From: Spirochaetia bacterium
GTDB taxonomy: Bacteria; Spirochaetota; Spirochaetia; Treponematales; Breznakiellaceae
Length of the DNA: 16,645 bases
Reading direction: 5' to 3'
NCBI GenBank assembly: GCA_025997675.1
Contig: BNUX01000063.1
Coordinates: forward strand, 1-16,645
Positions 6,355 to 12,504 of the stretch are shown here, piece by piece. The position numbers were made by a program, and so were the translations under genes. Within the stretch, counting starts at the first letter, position 1; each line of letters begins with the position of its first letter. The notes below the pieces were generated by a model. The model was not told the origin of the DNA and did no database searches. It was given only the letters and a program-made list of their open reading frames with translations.

Positions 6355-7341
6355 CTAGAACTCCTCCGTAAACCCGGTGGATCTAATGGCGTTTTTGGAT
6401 GCCAGATTTAAACGGGAGCAACCACTAAAGGCAAACCTATGCCATTTTATAGGATGAGCGCTCACCGTAACGGTTACCAGATTATTACAGCCATTAAAAG
6501 AGCCGCCTACTTCCGTTACGCTGTCCGGTATAGCAACGGATGTCAGGTCTTCGCATCTGGAAAATGCACTGCCGCCTATGGAAGTTACCCCGTTGGGAAT
6601 AGTAACCGCCGTCAATGATGTGCACTCGTAAAATAAACCTTCGGGTATTGCGGTAAGGGCGGCGGACAGGGCAGCGGTTTTTAGGCTGCTGCAGCCACTA
6701 AAGGCATAATATCCTATGCTGGTTACGCTGGCGGGGATGGTAACAGCAGTCAACTTATTACACCCGGCAAAAGCCAACTCTCCTATGCTGGTTAGTCCTG
6801 CGGGAAACGTAATGGCCGTAATTTGAGCCTCGTAAAACGCTTTCTCCCCAATACTGGTAAGCGAAGCTGGCAAAGTAACGTTGGTGAGACGGCTGCACTT
6901 GTAAAACGTATTATCCGCTATAGTTGTTACCGTTTCGGGGAATTTGACGGAAGTCAGGCCGGAGAAGGCAAAAGCTTCTTTGCCTATGGTAACAAGCTTG
7001 TCGGGAAAGGTGACGGTTTTAAGCTCGTTACAACCTCTAAACGCTTCTGCCTCTATTTCGGTAACCGAATTGGGAATTGTTACTGCCGTAATATCTACAT
7101 CAAAATAAGAAGCTTTTTGAAAGGCCCCTCTCCCAATAGTTGTTACCGGGTAGCCTTCGATAGTTTCCGGGATGCGTACCACGGCGCTTTTGCCGAGGTA
7201 CTTCTGAATAAGCACCCCGTCGCCGGTTTTGTTCATGTCGTACTTAAAGTCACTTGCGGGGTTTGCCGCCTGCGCCCACGCGTTCAGCGCCGCCATGCCC
7301 AGCAATGCCGCAATAAAAAACACATTCTTCTTCATAATCAT
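6355..7341 (-). CDS. Secreted BspA-type leucine-rich-repeat protein
   Basis: About 328 residues: a signal peptide (MKKNVFFIAALLGMAALNAWA, no lipobox Cys), a short linker, then about ten repeats of roughly 23 residues of the form LTxVxIPxSVTxIGxxAFxxC, the Treponema/BspA LRR consensus (examples LTSVKFPETVTTIADNTFYKC and LTAVTIPNGVTSIGGSAFSRC). The protein ends RLNLASKNAIRSTGFTEEF. Such proteins are exported and in known cases bind host or matrix proteins or partner cells; here that is an inference. GGAGG lies 6 bp before the ATG at 7341; the ATG at 7335 (giving MKKN) has a second GGAG and is equally acceptable. It is the last gene of the probable surface operon. A second copy of its 3' end lies at 5371-5441. 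Confidence 0.9.
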   Translation of the reverse strand: MIMKKNVFFIAALLGMAALNAWAQAANPASDFKYDMNKTGDGVLIQKYLGKSAVVRIPETIEGYPVTTIGRGAFQKASYFDVDITAVTIPNSVTEIEAEAFRGCNELKTVTFPDKLVTIGKEAFAFSGLTSVKFPETVTTIADNTFYKCSRLTNVTLPASLTSIGEKAFYEAQITAITFPAGLTSIGELAFAGCNKLTAVTIPASVTSIGYYAFSGCSSLKTAALSAALTAIPEGLFYECTSLTAVTIPNGVTSIGGSAFSRCEDLTSVAIPDSVTEVGGSFNGCNNLVTVTVSAHPIKWHRFAFSGCSRLNLASKNAIRSTGFTEEF

Positions 7342-7347
7342 CTCCAT

Positions 7348-7380
7348 CCTCCAAAAATCAGACGGGAGCAGTAAACCCCG
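7348..7380 (-). repeat. Leader repeat, copy 2, before the LRR gene
   Basis: On the minus strand this reads GGGGTTTACTGCTCCCGTC, then TGATTTTTGGAGGA, and supplies the ribosome site of the LRR gene. It matches the copies at 7721-7755 and 6266-6300 in order and spacing. Confidence 0.55.
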
Positions 7381-7404
7381 CTTTCCGACAGCTTCAACAA
7401 GTTC

Positions 7405-7698
7405 CTAAAAGCCTTTCAACCGTGCTGCTTCTTTTGTTAGTTTTTCTGTCACTGATTCTTTGTAATCAACATCAAACTGGATGTCTTTGGAGGGGGACAG
7501 AGAAGCCTTAAAAAGACCCTGCCGATGTGTTTGACTGAAACATTTGTATTCACCGTCCACCGTACCTTTCCTTATCGTTCCTGCAAACCATCCTTGAGTT
7601 TTGAAACCATCGTCATCAGGAATATCTTTTTCCCAAAGACCGGAACAAAATTCCCCAAAATCGTTTGTTTGTATGTCAATTTGGTTAATCAAAATCAT
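7405..7698 (-). CDS. Hypothetical protein, 97 residues
   Basis: A soluble, charged protein without signal peptide (starts MILINQIDIQTNDFGEFCSG; contains DDDGFKTQGWFAGTIRKGTV and ends TKEAARLKGF). I recognise no family. The beta-rich composition and GWFAGTI suggest a small beta-sheet domain. GGAGG lies 6 bp before the ATG, at the end of a leader repeat shared with the next gene in the operon. It sits between two LRR genes on the same strand, so it may share their regulation; being cytoplasmic, it is unlikely to be a surface protein itself. Confidence 0.65.
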   Translation of the reverse strand: MILINQIDIQTNDFGEFCSGLWEKDIPDDDGFKTQGWFAGTIRKGTVDGEYKCFSQTHRQGLFKASLSPSKDIQFDVDYKESVTEKLTKEAARLKGF

Positions 7699-7720
7699 AT
7701 TCTACCTCCATAAAATTGGT

Positions 7721-7755
7721 TCCTCCAAAAATCTGGCGGGAGCCCATAACCCCCA
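7721..7755 (-). repeat. Leader repeat, copy 3, before the 97-residue protein gene
   Basis: On the minus strand it reads GGGGGTTATGGGCTCCCGCC, then AGATTTTTGGAGGA. A second GGAGG further on is the one used by the gene at 7698. The G-rich and C-rich parts can pair, so the leader may form a small hairpin just before the ribosome site. Confidence 0.55.
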
Positions 7756-7790
7756 CCCTCACTAACGCCAACGGCGTCTTTCGTAGGGCG

Positions 7791-7829
7791 TGGGGTGTCC
7801 CGTATCAAAAGTAAACCGGGACGGCCCCA
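7791..7829. other. Strong imperfect hairpin in the 161-bp gap between operon genes
   Basis: TGGGG plus GTCCCG (7791-7802) pairs with CGGGAC plus GCCCCA (7817-7829), a near-perfect 11-bp stem with a 14-base A-rich loop. There is no U-run on either side, so it is more likely an mRNA processing or stability element between the LRR lipoprotein and the downstream genes than a terminator. Nothing else is seen in this gap apart from the leader repeat. Confidence 0.4.
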
Positions 7830-7859
7830 TCCGAAGCCGTCTCCCGCAGGGGTAAACCC

Positions 7860-8702
7860 TTAAAAACTGCTCGTATAGCCCCAACCCTGAATGGTCTGCC
7901 GGGTCTTGATGGGCAATTTACTGCAACCGGCGAAAGCGGCGTTGTCTTGTTCAGATTTGTAAGAAATTTCTCCCGTAAAAAAATCCTGTTTAATATTCAC
8001 AAATTCAACTGCGGTAAGCGTCTCAGGAATGACTATCTCGCTTAGTTCCCCGCAGTCGCCTAAAGCAATACTCCCAATTCGTTTGAGATTTTTCGGCAGA
8101 TTGATTTTCTTTAATGCTGAGAGATCTCCCAAACGAGGCAAAGTTTCAATATTATCCGAAAGTCTGATCTCGGCAAGAAGCTTGCATCCGTCAAAAATGT
8201 TAGAGTATCCCAGCCAGGTAAAACCAAGCTCGGTAACACTATCGGGAATGACAATGCTCGTTATTGCTGTATTTGCAAACGCTTCACTCCCAATTTTTTT
8301 AACAGAATTGGGTATAGTGATTGAGGTTATTCCTGCCTTCTCATTTTCCGTACTTTTACTTTCTGCGTCGAAAACATTGCCGGTTATTACAGCAGCCATT
8401 AAGTTAGTAGTAGTAGTTTCACCGTTAAAAGCCTCATCTCCAATTTCCACCACGGGTATATCCTCGATTGTGGCGGGAATAACCACCTTACCGGGGCCGC
8501 CGGTATACTTTTTGATGAGTATGCCCTGTCCATCCGCCGTCAGGTCATAGCCAAAGTCCGTGGCGGGGTTTGCCTTGTCCGACGACTTTGCCGCTTTGGC
8601 CGATCCGCTACTTTCGCCGTCTTTCTTACCGCCACATGCGGTAAAAACCAATGCCGTTGCCATTACGATGGCCACGGCGCTCAATACAAAATTCTTTTTC
8701 AT
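7860..8702 (-). CDS. LRR-type surface lipoprotein
   Basis: 280 residues. The signal peptide ends LVFTAC with Cys23 as the lipid attachment site, followed by a Gly/Ser/Lys-rich linker. The motif NPATDFGYDLTADGQGILIKKY closely parallels NPASDFKYDMNKTGDGVLIQKY in the other LRR protein, so the two are paralogues with a shared N-terminal domain. After it come less regular BspA-type repeats (ITSITIPNSVKKIGSEAFAN, ITSIVIPDSVTELG, LSEIVIPETLTAVEF). It should be anchored in the outer or inner membrane with repeats exposed, and may act in adhesion (inference). The ribosome site GAGGGAG is about 14 bp before the ATG, longer than usual. It lies 72 bp after the TM2 protein gene. Confidence 0.88.
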   Translation of the reverse strand: MKKNFVLSAVAIVMATALVFTACGGKKDGESSGSAKAAKSSDKANPATDFGYDLTADGQGILIKKYTGGPGKVVIPATIEDIPVVEIGDEAFNGETTTTNLMAAVITGNVFDAESKSTENEKAGITSITIPNSVKKIGSEAFANTAITSIVIPDSVTELGFTWLGYSNIFDGCKLLAEIRLSDNIETLPRLGDLSALKKINLPKNLKRIGSIALGDCGELSEIVIPETLTAVEFVNIKQDFFTGEISYKSEQDNAAFAGCSKLPIKTRQTIQGWGYTSSF

Positions 8703-8737
8703 TTCTATTTCTATTTCTCCCTCAAATATATTTTTCC

Positions 8738-8756
8738 GCGGGGCATACCGCCCCGC
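8738..8756. other. Perfect GC-rich hairpin between TM2 and LRR lipoprotein genes
   Basis: GCGGGGC (8738-8744) and GCCCCGC (8750-8756) form a perfect 7-bp stem with a 5-base loop. It lies 35 bp before the LRR lipoprotein start. There is no U-run after it in the direction of the operon, so it may modulate translation or mRNA stability. Confidence 0.4.
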
Positions 8757-8774
8757 ACCTACACCAAATAAACA

Positions 8775-9500
8775 CTAGGTCTGATCGCTCACCGGCGGCC
8801 CGGCGTTTAGCTTCGCATTGTATGCATCAACCTGTTTCCCTAAAGTAAAGAGATTGGCAATCCAGCCGAAGGTGAGAATTTGACCGGTAAAGAAAAAGAG
8901 AATGCCAATTCCGTCTTTTTCGAGGTAAAACTTGTGCGCGCTGACCCATCCAAGAAAAAACCACAAAAGATACGCGATAAGTTTAGACTTCGGTTTCCCT
9001 TCGCCTTTGAAGTCACCCCCGCGAAAGAAGAGAACCAGCATTGCCAACACATTCAAAACCATGGGGCCGATGAAGATTATCATAAGAAATGCAACAAGCC
9101 CTTTCATTCCTGCCGGCACAAAGGACGCGATCATGGGCAATGTGTTTTTGAGAAGGCCGCCTACCATTCCCAGCAAGGTTTTCAACAACGGGAATTTTAT
9201 GAGGGAAACGATAAGCAGGATAAGGTACAGAATAAAGGGGAACGCAATAGCGAGCCCCCCAATTATCGTCGCTATCCGTGCTGCGCGGTTGACCTTAATT
9301 AACCCAAAGGAAAGCAGCGCATTATAGAGGAATGCGATTAGAAACATAATGCCATAGGCTTTCGCGTCTGACGCCTGCCCGCTGAGCGCAAAAAATACGA
9401 TTGAACAAATGAGAAGCAAAAGCGCGTCTAACACCATGGCGAACGCCGGAACCTTTGTTACAATAGAACTGTTGTTCCATTTTTCATTAAAAAAACTCAT
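8775..9500 (-). CDS. TM2-domain membrane protein
   Basis: 241 residues with about five to six hydrophobic segments (about 18-40, 50-68, 76-102, 134-158) followed by a C-terminal TM2 domain (about 174-228): LIAYLLWFFLGWVSAHKFYL, then IGILFFFTGQILTFGWIANLF and DAYN. TM2 domains are paired helices linked by a short turn and are found in many inner-membrane proteins of unknown role. The start is supported by AAGGAGGA about 8 bp before the ATG. Only 12 bp separate it from the Ala-rich lipoprotein gene, so they are surely cotranscribed and may work together in the envelope. No enzymatic motif is visible. Confidence 0.8.
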   Translation of the reverse strand: MSFFNEKWNNSSIVTKVPAFAMVLDALLLLICSIVFFALSGQASDAKAYGIMFLIAFLYNALLSFGLIKVNRAARIATIIGGLAIAFPFILYLILLIVSLIKFPLLKTLLGMVGGLLKNTLPMIASFVPAGMKGLVAFLMIIFIGPMVLNVLAMLVLFFRGGDFKGEGKPKSKLIAYLLWFFLGWVSAHKFYLEKDGIGILFFFTGQILTFGWIANLFTLGKQVDAYNAKLNAGPPVSDQT

Positions 9501-9512
9501 ACTAATTCCTCC

Positions 9513-9995
9513 TTAAAATCCAAAAGATTTGAGCGCATTGGCGGCGTTGTTTACGGCATCCGCTGCGTCTGAAGCAGCTTTTGCAGCGTCTTTAACAGCC
9601 TCAGTATCCAGTGCATCAGCCGCATTGGAAGCAGCTTTCAGCAAGTCTTCCGTGCCGCCCGCTGCGTCCGTAGCCGCCTTAAACAGCCCCCCCAGCGCAT
9701 TGCCTGCCAGACGGGCAAGCTCCTCGTCGTAGATAGCCCGGTCTTTTTCAGACAGTTTTGCCACCTTCTTTTCGATGTCCTCCGCTTTCTTGGTTAGCTC
9801 GGCGGCTTTTGCCGGGTTAAACATCGCCCCCAAAGCCTGTTGACCTATATCATAGGTCTGTTTCGCCAAGGTCTTGGGATTCCCTCCTCCGCACCCGACC
9901 AGGATAAGGAAAAATATCGCCGCCACGAAGGGGACGGCGAAACCTGCCATTCTACGGAACAGAATGGCTTGATAGAGACCCTGGTTTGTTTCCAT
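9513..9995 (-). CDS. Ala-rich helical lipoprotein, first gene of the surface operon
   Basis: 160 residues. A basic N-terminus (LFRRMAGF) and hydrophobic segment end at ILVGC, with Cys35 as the lipid attachment site. The mature part is helical and contains low-complexity Ala/Asp repeats (DAAKAASDAADAVNNAANAL), likely coiled-coil or amphipathic helix. No known family is recognised. AAGGAG lies 6 bp before the ATG at 9995; the ATG at residue 16 would give a more usual signal length but has no ribosome site. It is first in the leftward operon and lies opposite the XRE regulator, whose operator region is about 160-220 bp upstream. Confidence 0.75.
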   Translation of the reverse strand: METNQGLYQAILFRRMAGFAVPFVAAIFFLILVGCGGGNPKTLAKQTYDIGQQALGAMFNPAKAAELTKKAEDIEKKVAKLSEKDRAIYDEELARLAGNALGGLFKAATDAAGGTEDLLKAASNAADALDTEAVKDAAKAASDAADAVNNAANALKSFGF

Positions 9996-10045
9996 GGTTT
10001 GCTCCTTAAAAGGCCGACACCGCCTAAAACGCCGTCAGCCAAGCG

Positions 10046-10087
10046 AAAAATACCCGCCCACAGGAGCGGCGGTGGGTCAAATGACCC
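10046..10087 (-). promoter_or_regulatory. Possible attenuator in the surface-operon leader
   Basis: Read leftward, GGGTC and GACCC (within 10074-10087) form one hairpin. The next segment can form a second, with CCC and GCC pairing to GGCGGG (10052-10077, 3-base bulge) or CCCAC with GTGGG, followed by TATTTTT. The two structures share 10074-10077 and cannot coexist, as in antiterminator/terminator switches. No ligand-binding aptamer is recognised. A perfect palindrome GGCATATGCC at 10088-10097 lies directly upstream. Confidence 0.4.
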
Positions 10088-10154
10088 GGCATATGCCTAT
10101 ATTTGCTCAAATTTTCTGCCAAAGATTACTATAGAGTACAAGACATCTGCCTTA

Positions 10155-10215
10155 AAAGCAATGTATATGCCCTTATGGCAGTGTGTCAAGTACCCTAAAG
10201 CATATACATTGCTTT
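10155..10215. promoter_or_regulatory. 16-bp perfect inverted repeat, likely operator of the XRE regulator
   Basis: AAAGCAATGTATATGC (10155-10170) and its exact reverse complement (10200-10215) are separated by 29 bp. The left arm covers the -10 of a leftward promoter; the right arm holds the same TATACA in the rightward direction, 29 bp before the regulator start. A bound dimer pair could repress both sides. Confidence 0.65.
10162..10189 (-). promoter_or_regulatory. Leftward promoter of the surface operon
   Basis: On the minus strand a perfect TTGACA (10189-10184), a 16-bp spacer and TATACA (10167-10162). Transcription would start near 10155, giving a leader of about 160 bases before the first lipoprotein gene. 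The -10 lies inside the left arm of the inverted repeat. Confidence 0.6.
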
Positions 10216-10226
10216 ATTGGCAATAA
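10214..10226. promoter_or_regulatory. Short inverted repeat next to the regulator start
   Basis: TTATTG-G-CAATAA is a perfect 6-bp inverted repeat with one central base, 10 bp before the regulator ATG. It could be a second autoregulatory operator or affect translation of the regulator. Confidence 0.3.
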
Positions 10227-10236
10227 GATTGATAAG

Positions 10237-10599
10237 ATGGAAAACATTAGAGAAATATTGGCAAACAATTTACGAGAGAACCGGCGCCGGATTGGCTTAT
10301 CCCAGCCCAAATTTGCAGAATTGGCGGACTTGTCGACTCATTATGTGTCCATGATTGAATCAGGGCGGAAATTTCCCACCCCCGAAGTACTGGGACGGCT
10401 GGCGGCGGCATTGGAGATTGAACCCCATGAACTTTTTTCGGCGCCGCCTTCGCCGGAATGGGCTTTAGAGCAGGTACGTCAGGAAGTCATAACCGACATT
10501 CGGGCGGTTTTGGCGGATATTGAAAAAGTAGTGGACAAAGCGGTAGAAAAAGCTGTTGCCAATAAGTGTAAAGGCGATCCTACCATAAAATTTATGTAA
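10237..10599 (+). CDS. XRE-family helix-turn-helix regulator
   Basis: 120 residues. An N-terminal Cro/C1-type HTH (about residues 4-68) reads NLRENRRRIGLSQPKFAELA, then LSTHYVSMIESGRKFPTPEV and LGRLAAALEIEPHELF, the classical five-helix pattern with the recognition helix near STHYVSMIESG. The C-terminal part (about 75-120) is helical and probably dimerises (QEVITDIRAVLADIEKVVDK). The ATG at 10237 is chosen because it begins the HTH domain at the usual place; an in-frame start at 10183 would translate the operator arm. The ribosome site is weak. It is divergent from the surface operon, and a perfect inverted repeat covers the promoter region, so it likely represses that operon and itself. Confidence 0.88.
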   Translation: MENIREILANNLRENRRRIGLSQPKFAELADLSTHYVSMIESGRKFPTPEVLGRLAAALEIEPHELFSAPPSPEWALEQVRQEVITDIRAVLADIEKVVDKAVEKAVANKCKGDPTIKFM

Positions 10600-10718
10600 A
10601 TGGCCCGTGTTAGGGAACAATTATGTTTCCAAATGTCCCCCACCCAAGGCCCGCGCCGCTGCCCTATGACAGTCGGAGCCTGGGCAATCCTGCCTGACTC
10701 GCAGCCCTGTCCAAACCG

Positions 10719-10747
10719 GGACCTCACACTGTGGGGTCCATTTTTTT
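10719..10747 (+). terminator. Intrinsic terminator after the XRE regulator
   Basis: GGACCTCAC-ACT-GTGGGGTCC forms a 9-bp stem (one G-U pair) followed by A and seven T. It is the clearest intrinsic terminator in the window. It would end the regulator transcript about 120 bases past its stop codon. Confidence 0.8.
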
Positions 10748-10947
10748 GTGGGGGATATCCCGGAGGTGAGGCCGGGGAGGGAAGGAGCGGCGCATTTGGC
10801 GCAACGATCACCGCGTTAGGTACAACGTGTATGCTGGACGCATTCCGGGCCAGCGGCCTCCAGCGGGGCGGGCGGTACGTCCAGGGGGGCCACCTGGCAG
10901 GAAAGCCGGGCGGGGTTGTTTAACCGTTCTTGCTGAATTGTCAGGTA

Positions 10948-10976
10948 TTGCAGGATTCTTATTAGCATTGTATATT
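10948..10976 (+). promoter_or_regulatory. Promoter of the small membrane peptide gene
   Basis: TTGCAG, 17 bp, TATATT: a good vegetative promoter. Transcription would begin near 10983, just at the AAGGGAG ribosome site of the small gene at 10997. Confidence 0.5.
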
Positions 10977-10996
10977 TTTGTAAGGGAGTATCTTTG

Positions 10997-11101
10997 ATGG
11001 ACAGTCTTTTATTGATAGCCTTTGGGCTTGTCGCCTTCGGATCGGTGTTACGCTTGGTACTATTTTTCACTGCCCCCAAGGAGCATAGGCTCAATCCATA
11101 G
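10997..11101 (+). CDS. 34-residue single-span membrane peptide
   Basis: The short frame begins MDSLLLIAFGLVAFGSVLRL and continues with VLFFTAPKEHRLNP. One hydrophobic helix (about residues 3-26) is followed by a polar, basic tail. AAGGGAG lies about 8 bp before the ATG, and a TTGCAG-N17-TATATT promoter lies just upstream, so expression is well supported although the gene is far below usual size limits. I recognise no family. It could be a small regulatory membrane protein or a type I-like toxic peptide; no antisense RNA promoter was identified. It stands alone between the regulator's terminator and the rubredoxin gene. Confidence 0.55.
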   Translation: MDSLLLIAFGLVAFGSVLRLVLFFTAPKEHRLNP

Positions 11102-11287
11102 TCGCAGGCGCCGCCTACCACCACGTTTTGAACCCTATATCCCGCAGAAGCTACCCACTGACGGACGAAGCGCCCGCCAACGGCCCCGGCAGATTACGCT
11201 ATGGTCAGGGTGCGCGTGGTTCCCGCATATATCCCCCCCCCTTTATCTTACGGCGCCATTATAGTATGATTTCATTGAGGAGTAGAT

Positions 11288-11449
11288 ATGAATAAATACC
11301 GTTGTGACTCATGCGACTACATTTACGATCCCGCGAAGGGCGACCCCGACGGGGGCATCAAGCCGGGAACCGCCTTTGAGGACATCCCCGATGAATGGGT
11401 CTGCCCCTTCTGCGGCATGGGGAAGGATTCCTTCGCCGTGATAAAGTAG
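11288..11449 (+). CDS. Rubredoxin
   Basis: 53 residues, the normal length. [20 protein letters not shown] carries the first CxxC iron ligands (Cys6, Cys9), and [17 protein letters not shown] the second pair (Cys39, Cys42); [20 protein letters not shown] is the conserved middle. It is a cytoplasmic one-iron electron carrier used in anaerobes for oxidative-stress defence (with rubrerythrin, superoxide reductase or flavodiiron proteins) and other redox reactions. None of these partners is nearby. GAGGA lies 6-7 bp before the ATG, and TATAGT/TATGAT (11260-11270) is a possible -10 without a clear -35. The reading frame continues open for 67 codons past the stop. Confidence 0.95.
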   Translation: MNKYRCDSCDYIYDPAKGDPDGGIKPGTAFEDIPDEWVCPFCGMGKDSFAVIK

Positions 11450-11652
11450 GGCCCGGAATTTGGATACGACGGCCCCGCAGCAGTGGTAGACAGCCAGGCC
11501 AAGCGGCGCCGTTTCATCGCCGCTGGACCGGCCTTCGGGATGTTTCCGGTGGATGTGAAGCGGGCGGTGGAGCAGGATGAAATTCTCACCACCGCCCCCC
11601 CGTGTTGCTATCCCGGCGCAGATAGGCTAAGCTGGATGCATGATCATCGATG
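11450..11652 (+). pseudogene. Coding-like open stretch after the rubredoxin stop
   Basis: In the rubredoxin frame the sequence stays open for 67 codons after TAG, with codon use like real genes here. It reads, for example, AAVVDSQAKRRRFIAAGPAF, then GMFPVDVKRAVEQDEILTTA. There is no start codon with a ribosome site near its beginning. It overlaps the start of the MNT gene by 13 bp. It may be the end of a degraded gene or the former C-terminal part of a longer rubredoxin fusion. I do not recognise the family. Confidence 0.3.
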
Positions 11653-12014
11653 ATGAAATAATTGCCATAAAAGATCTCATCATTGCCAATTCCGACTGCG
11701 AGCGGATATACCTTTTTGGCTCATACGCCTATGGAACCCCCCGGGAGGATTCGGACTATGACTTTTATGTGGTCCTGAATGACACCGCCAAGAACCCGAT
11801 GCTGGTTACGGAAGACATTGAGATAGCGTATGTCCATTATTGTTTGAGTTTAAAGCGGCAGGATACGGCCTTAGGTCGGAAAAGAATGCGCATGCCTATT
11901 GATTTTCTTGCCGGATACCGCAGCAGGTTCGAGGAACGGAGCAAAGACTATCCCTTTGAACACACCATCGCCGAAAAGGGAGTGCTGTTATATGACAAGT
12001 ACGCTGTCCACTAA
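11640..12014 (+). CDS. MNT-type nucleotidyltransferase (antitoxin-like)
   Basis: 124 residues with the minimal nucleotidyltransferase signature IYLFGSYAYGTPREDSDYDF: the GS motif (Gly27-Ser28), catalytic Asp39 and Asp41, and a third Asp88 in MPIDFL. It ends IAEKGVLLYDKY, as usual in this family. MNT proteins paired with HEPN proteins act as antitoxins that modify the HEPN RNase with AMP (MntA/HepT systems); others are of unknown role. The active-site residues here are intact. It starts at the ATG at 11640 with only a weak ribosome site and overlaps the HEPN gene by 23 bp. The partner is frameshifted, which leaves this gene possibly without its target. Confidence 0.82.
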   Translation: MIIDDEIIAIKDLIIANSDCERIYLFGSYAYGTPREDSDYDFYVVLNDTAKNPMLVTEDIEIAYVHYCLSLKRQDTALGRKRMRMPIDFLAGYRSRFEERSKDYPFEHTIAEKGVLLYDKYAVH

Positions 12015-12413
12015 GCAATGGTTTTATGTTGCGTCAACTGATTTGATGGCCGCACGGCGTTTGAGTGCGGATGATATGTACCCAAAACTTCTGGACATAG
12101 CCTGTTTTCATTGCCAGCAAGCCGTCGAGAAGGCACTGAAGGGTTTTTTGCAGTACAAGAACCAGGACCCACCCATGAAACATAACCTCAGGCTGCTGTG
12201 CGACACCTATGTATAGATCTGGACCCTTCCTTTGAAACCATCTTAGACACCGCTGTACCGCTAAACCGCTACATCACGGCCTCCCGTTACCCCGTTGAGT
12301 CCCTCATTGATGAAATGATGACCAAAACCGCCATTGCACAGGCACAAGCGGTCTATGACTTTGCCCTGTCGAAGGTCCCGGAGTTAAAGCTTGACGAGGG
12401 CTCCCCTGCATAG
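11992..12413 (+). pseudogene. HEPN-domain protein, frameshifted
   Basis: The first frame (11992-12216, 74 residues) carries the HEPN start: WFYVASTDLMAARRL, then IACFHCQQAVEKALKGFL and MKHNLRLLCDTYV, followed by a stop. The rest of the domain continues in another frame to 12413: IDLDPSFETILDTAVPLNRY, ITASRYPVESLIDEM and AIAQAQAVYDFAL. Restoring one missing base around 12208-12212 (GT_ATAGAT) joins DTYV to IDLDPSF and gives a standard domain of about 140 residues. HEPN proteins are mostly RNA-cleaving or RNA-binding partners of MNT proteins. The gene is broken unless the lesion is a sequencing error or bypassed by frameshifting. AAGGGAG about 10 bp upstream supports the start. Confidence 0.8.
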
Positions 12414-12464
12414 CCGCCAGGCAGATTTACCCAAAAATAAATGAACAATTCGCTCCCAACCCCC

Positions 12465-12493
12465 TTGCTTTTTACCGGCGGATAGAGTATTAT
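12465..12493 (+). promoter_or_regulatory. Promoter at the entrance of the repeat region
   Basis: TTGCTT, 17 bp, TATTAT. Transcription would begin near 12500 and run through the open frame and the 21-bp repeat array toward the sugar transporter genes. No ribosome site follows within 30 bp. Confidence 0.4.
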
Positions 12494-12504
12494 ATAAGTG
12501 TGAG

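Larger units (their letters stand above)
10600..10996. other. Gene-free stretch after the XRE regulator
   Basis: I see no convincing gene. It contains a small hairpin right after the regulator stop (GGGAACA-ATTA-TGTTTCC, 10613-10630), a strong terminator at 10719-10747, a GGGATATCCC palindrome at 10752-10761, G/C-rich imperfect repeats at 10850-10910, and at its right end the promoter of the small membrane peptide. Open frames here cross the terminator and have no ribosome sites. Confidence 0.5.

Noticed and set aside
10600..10923. 107-codon open frame after the XRE regulator
   Set aside because: It runs straight through the strong terminator at 10719-10747, begins directly at the regulator stop without a ribosome site, and its protein is Gly/Pro/Cys-rich without any domain.
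10816..11124. 102-codon minus-strand open frame opposite the small membrane peptide
   Set aside because: It has no ribosome site, mixed low-quality composition, and covers a well-formed plus-strand promoter and small gene. A gene remnant cannot be fully excluded.
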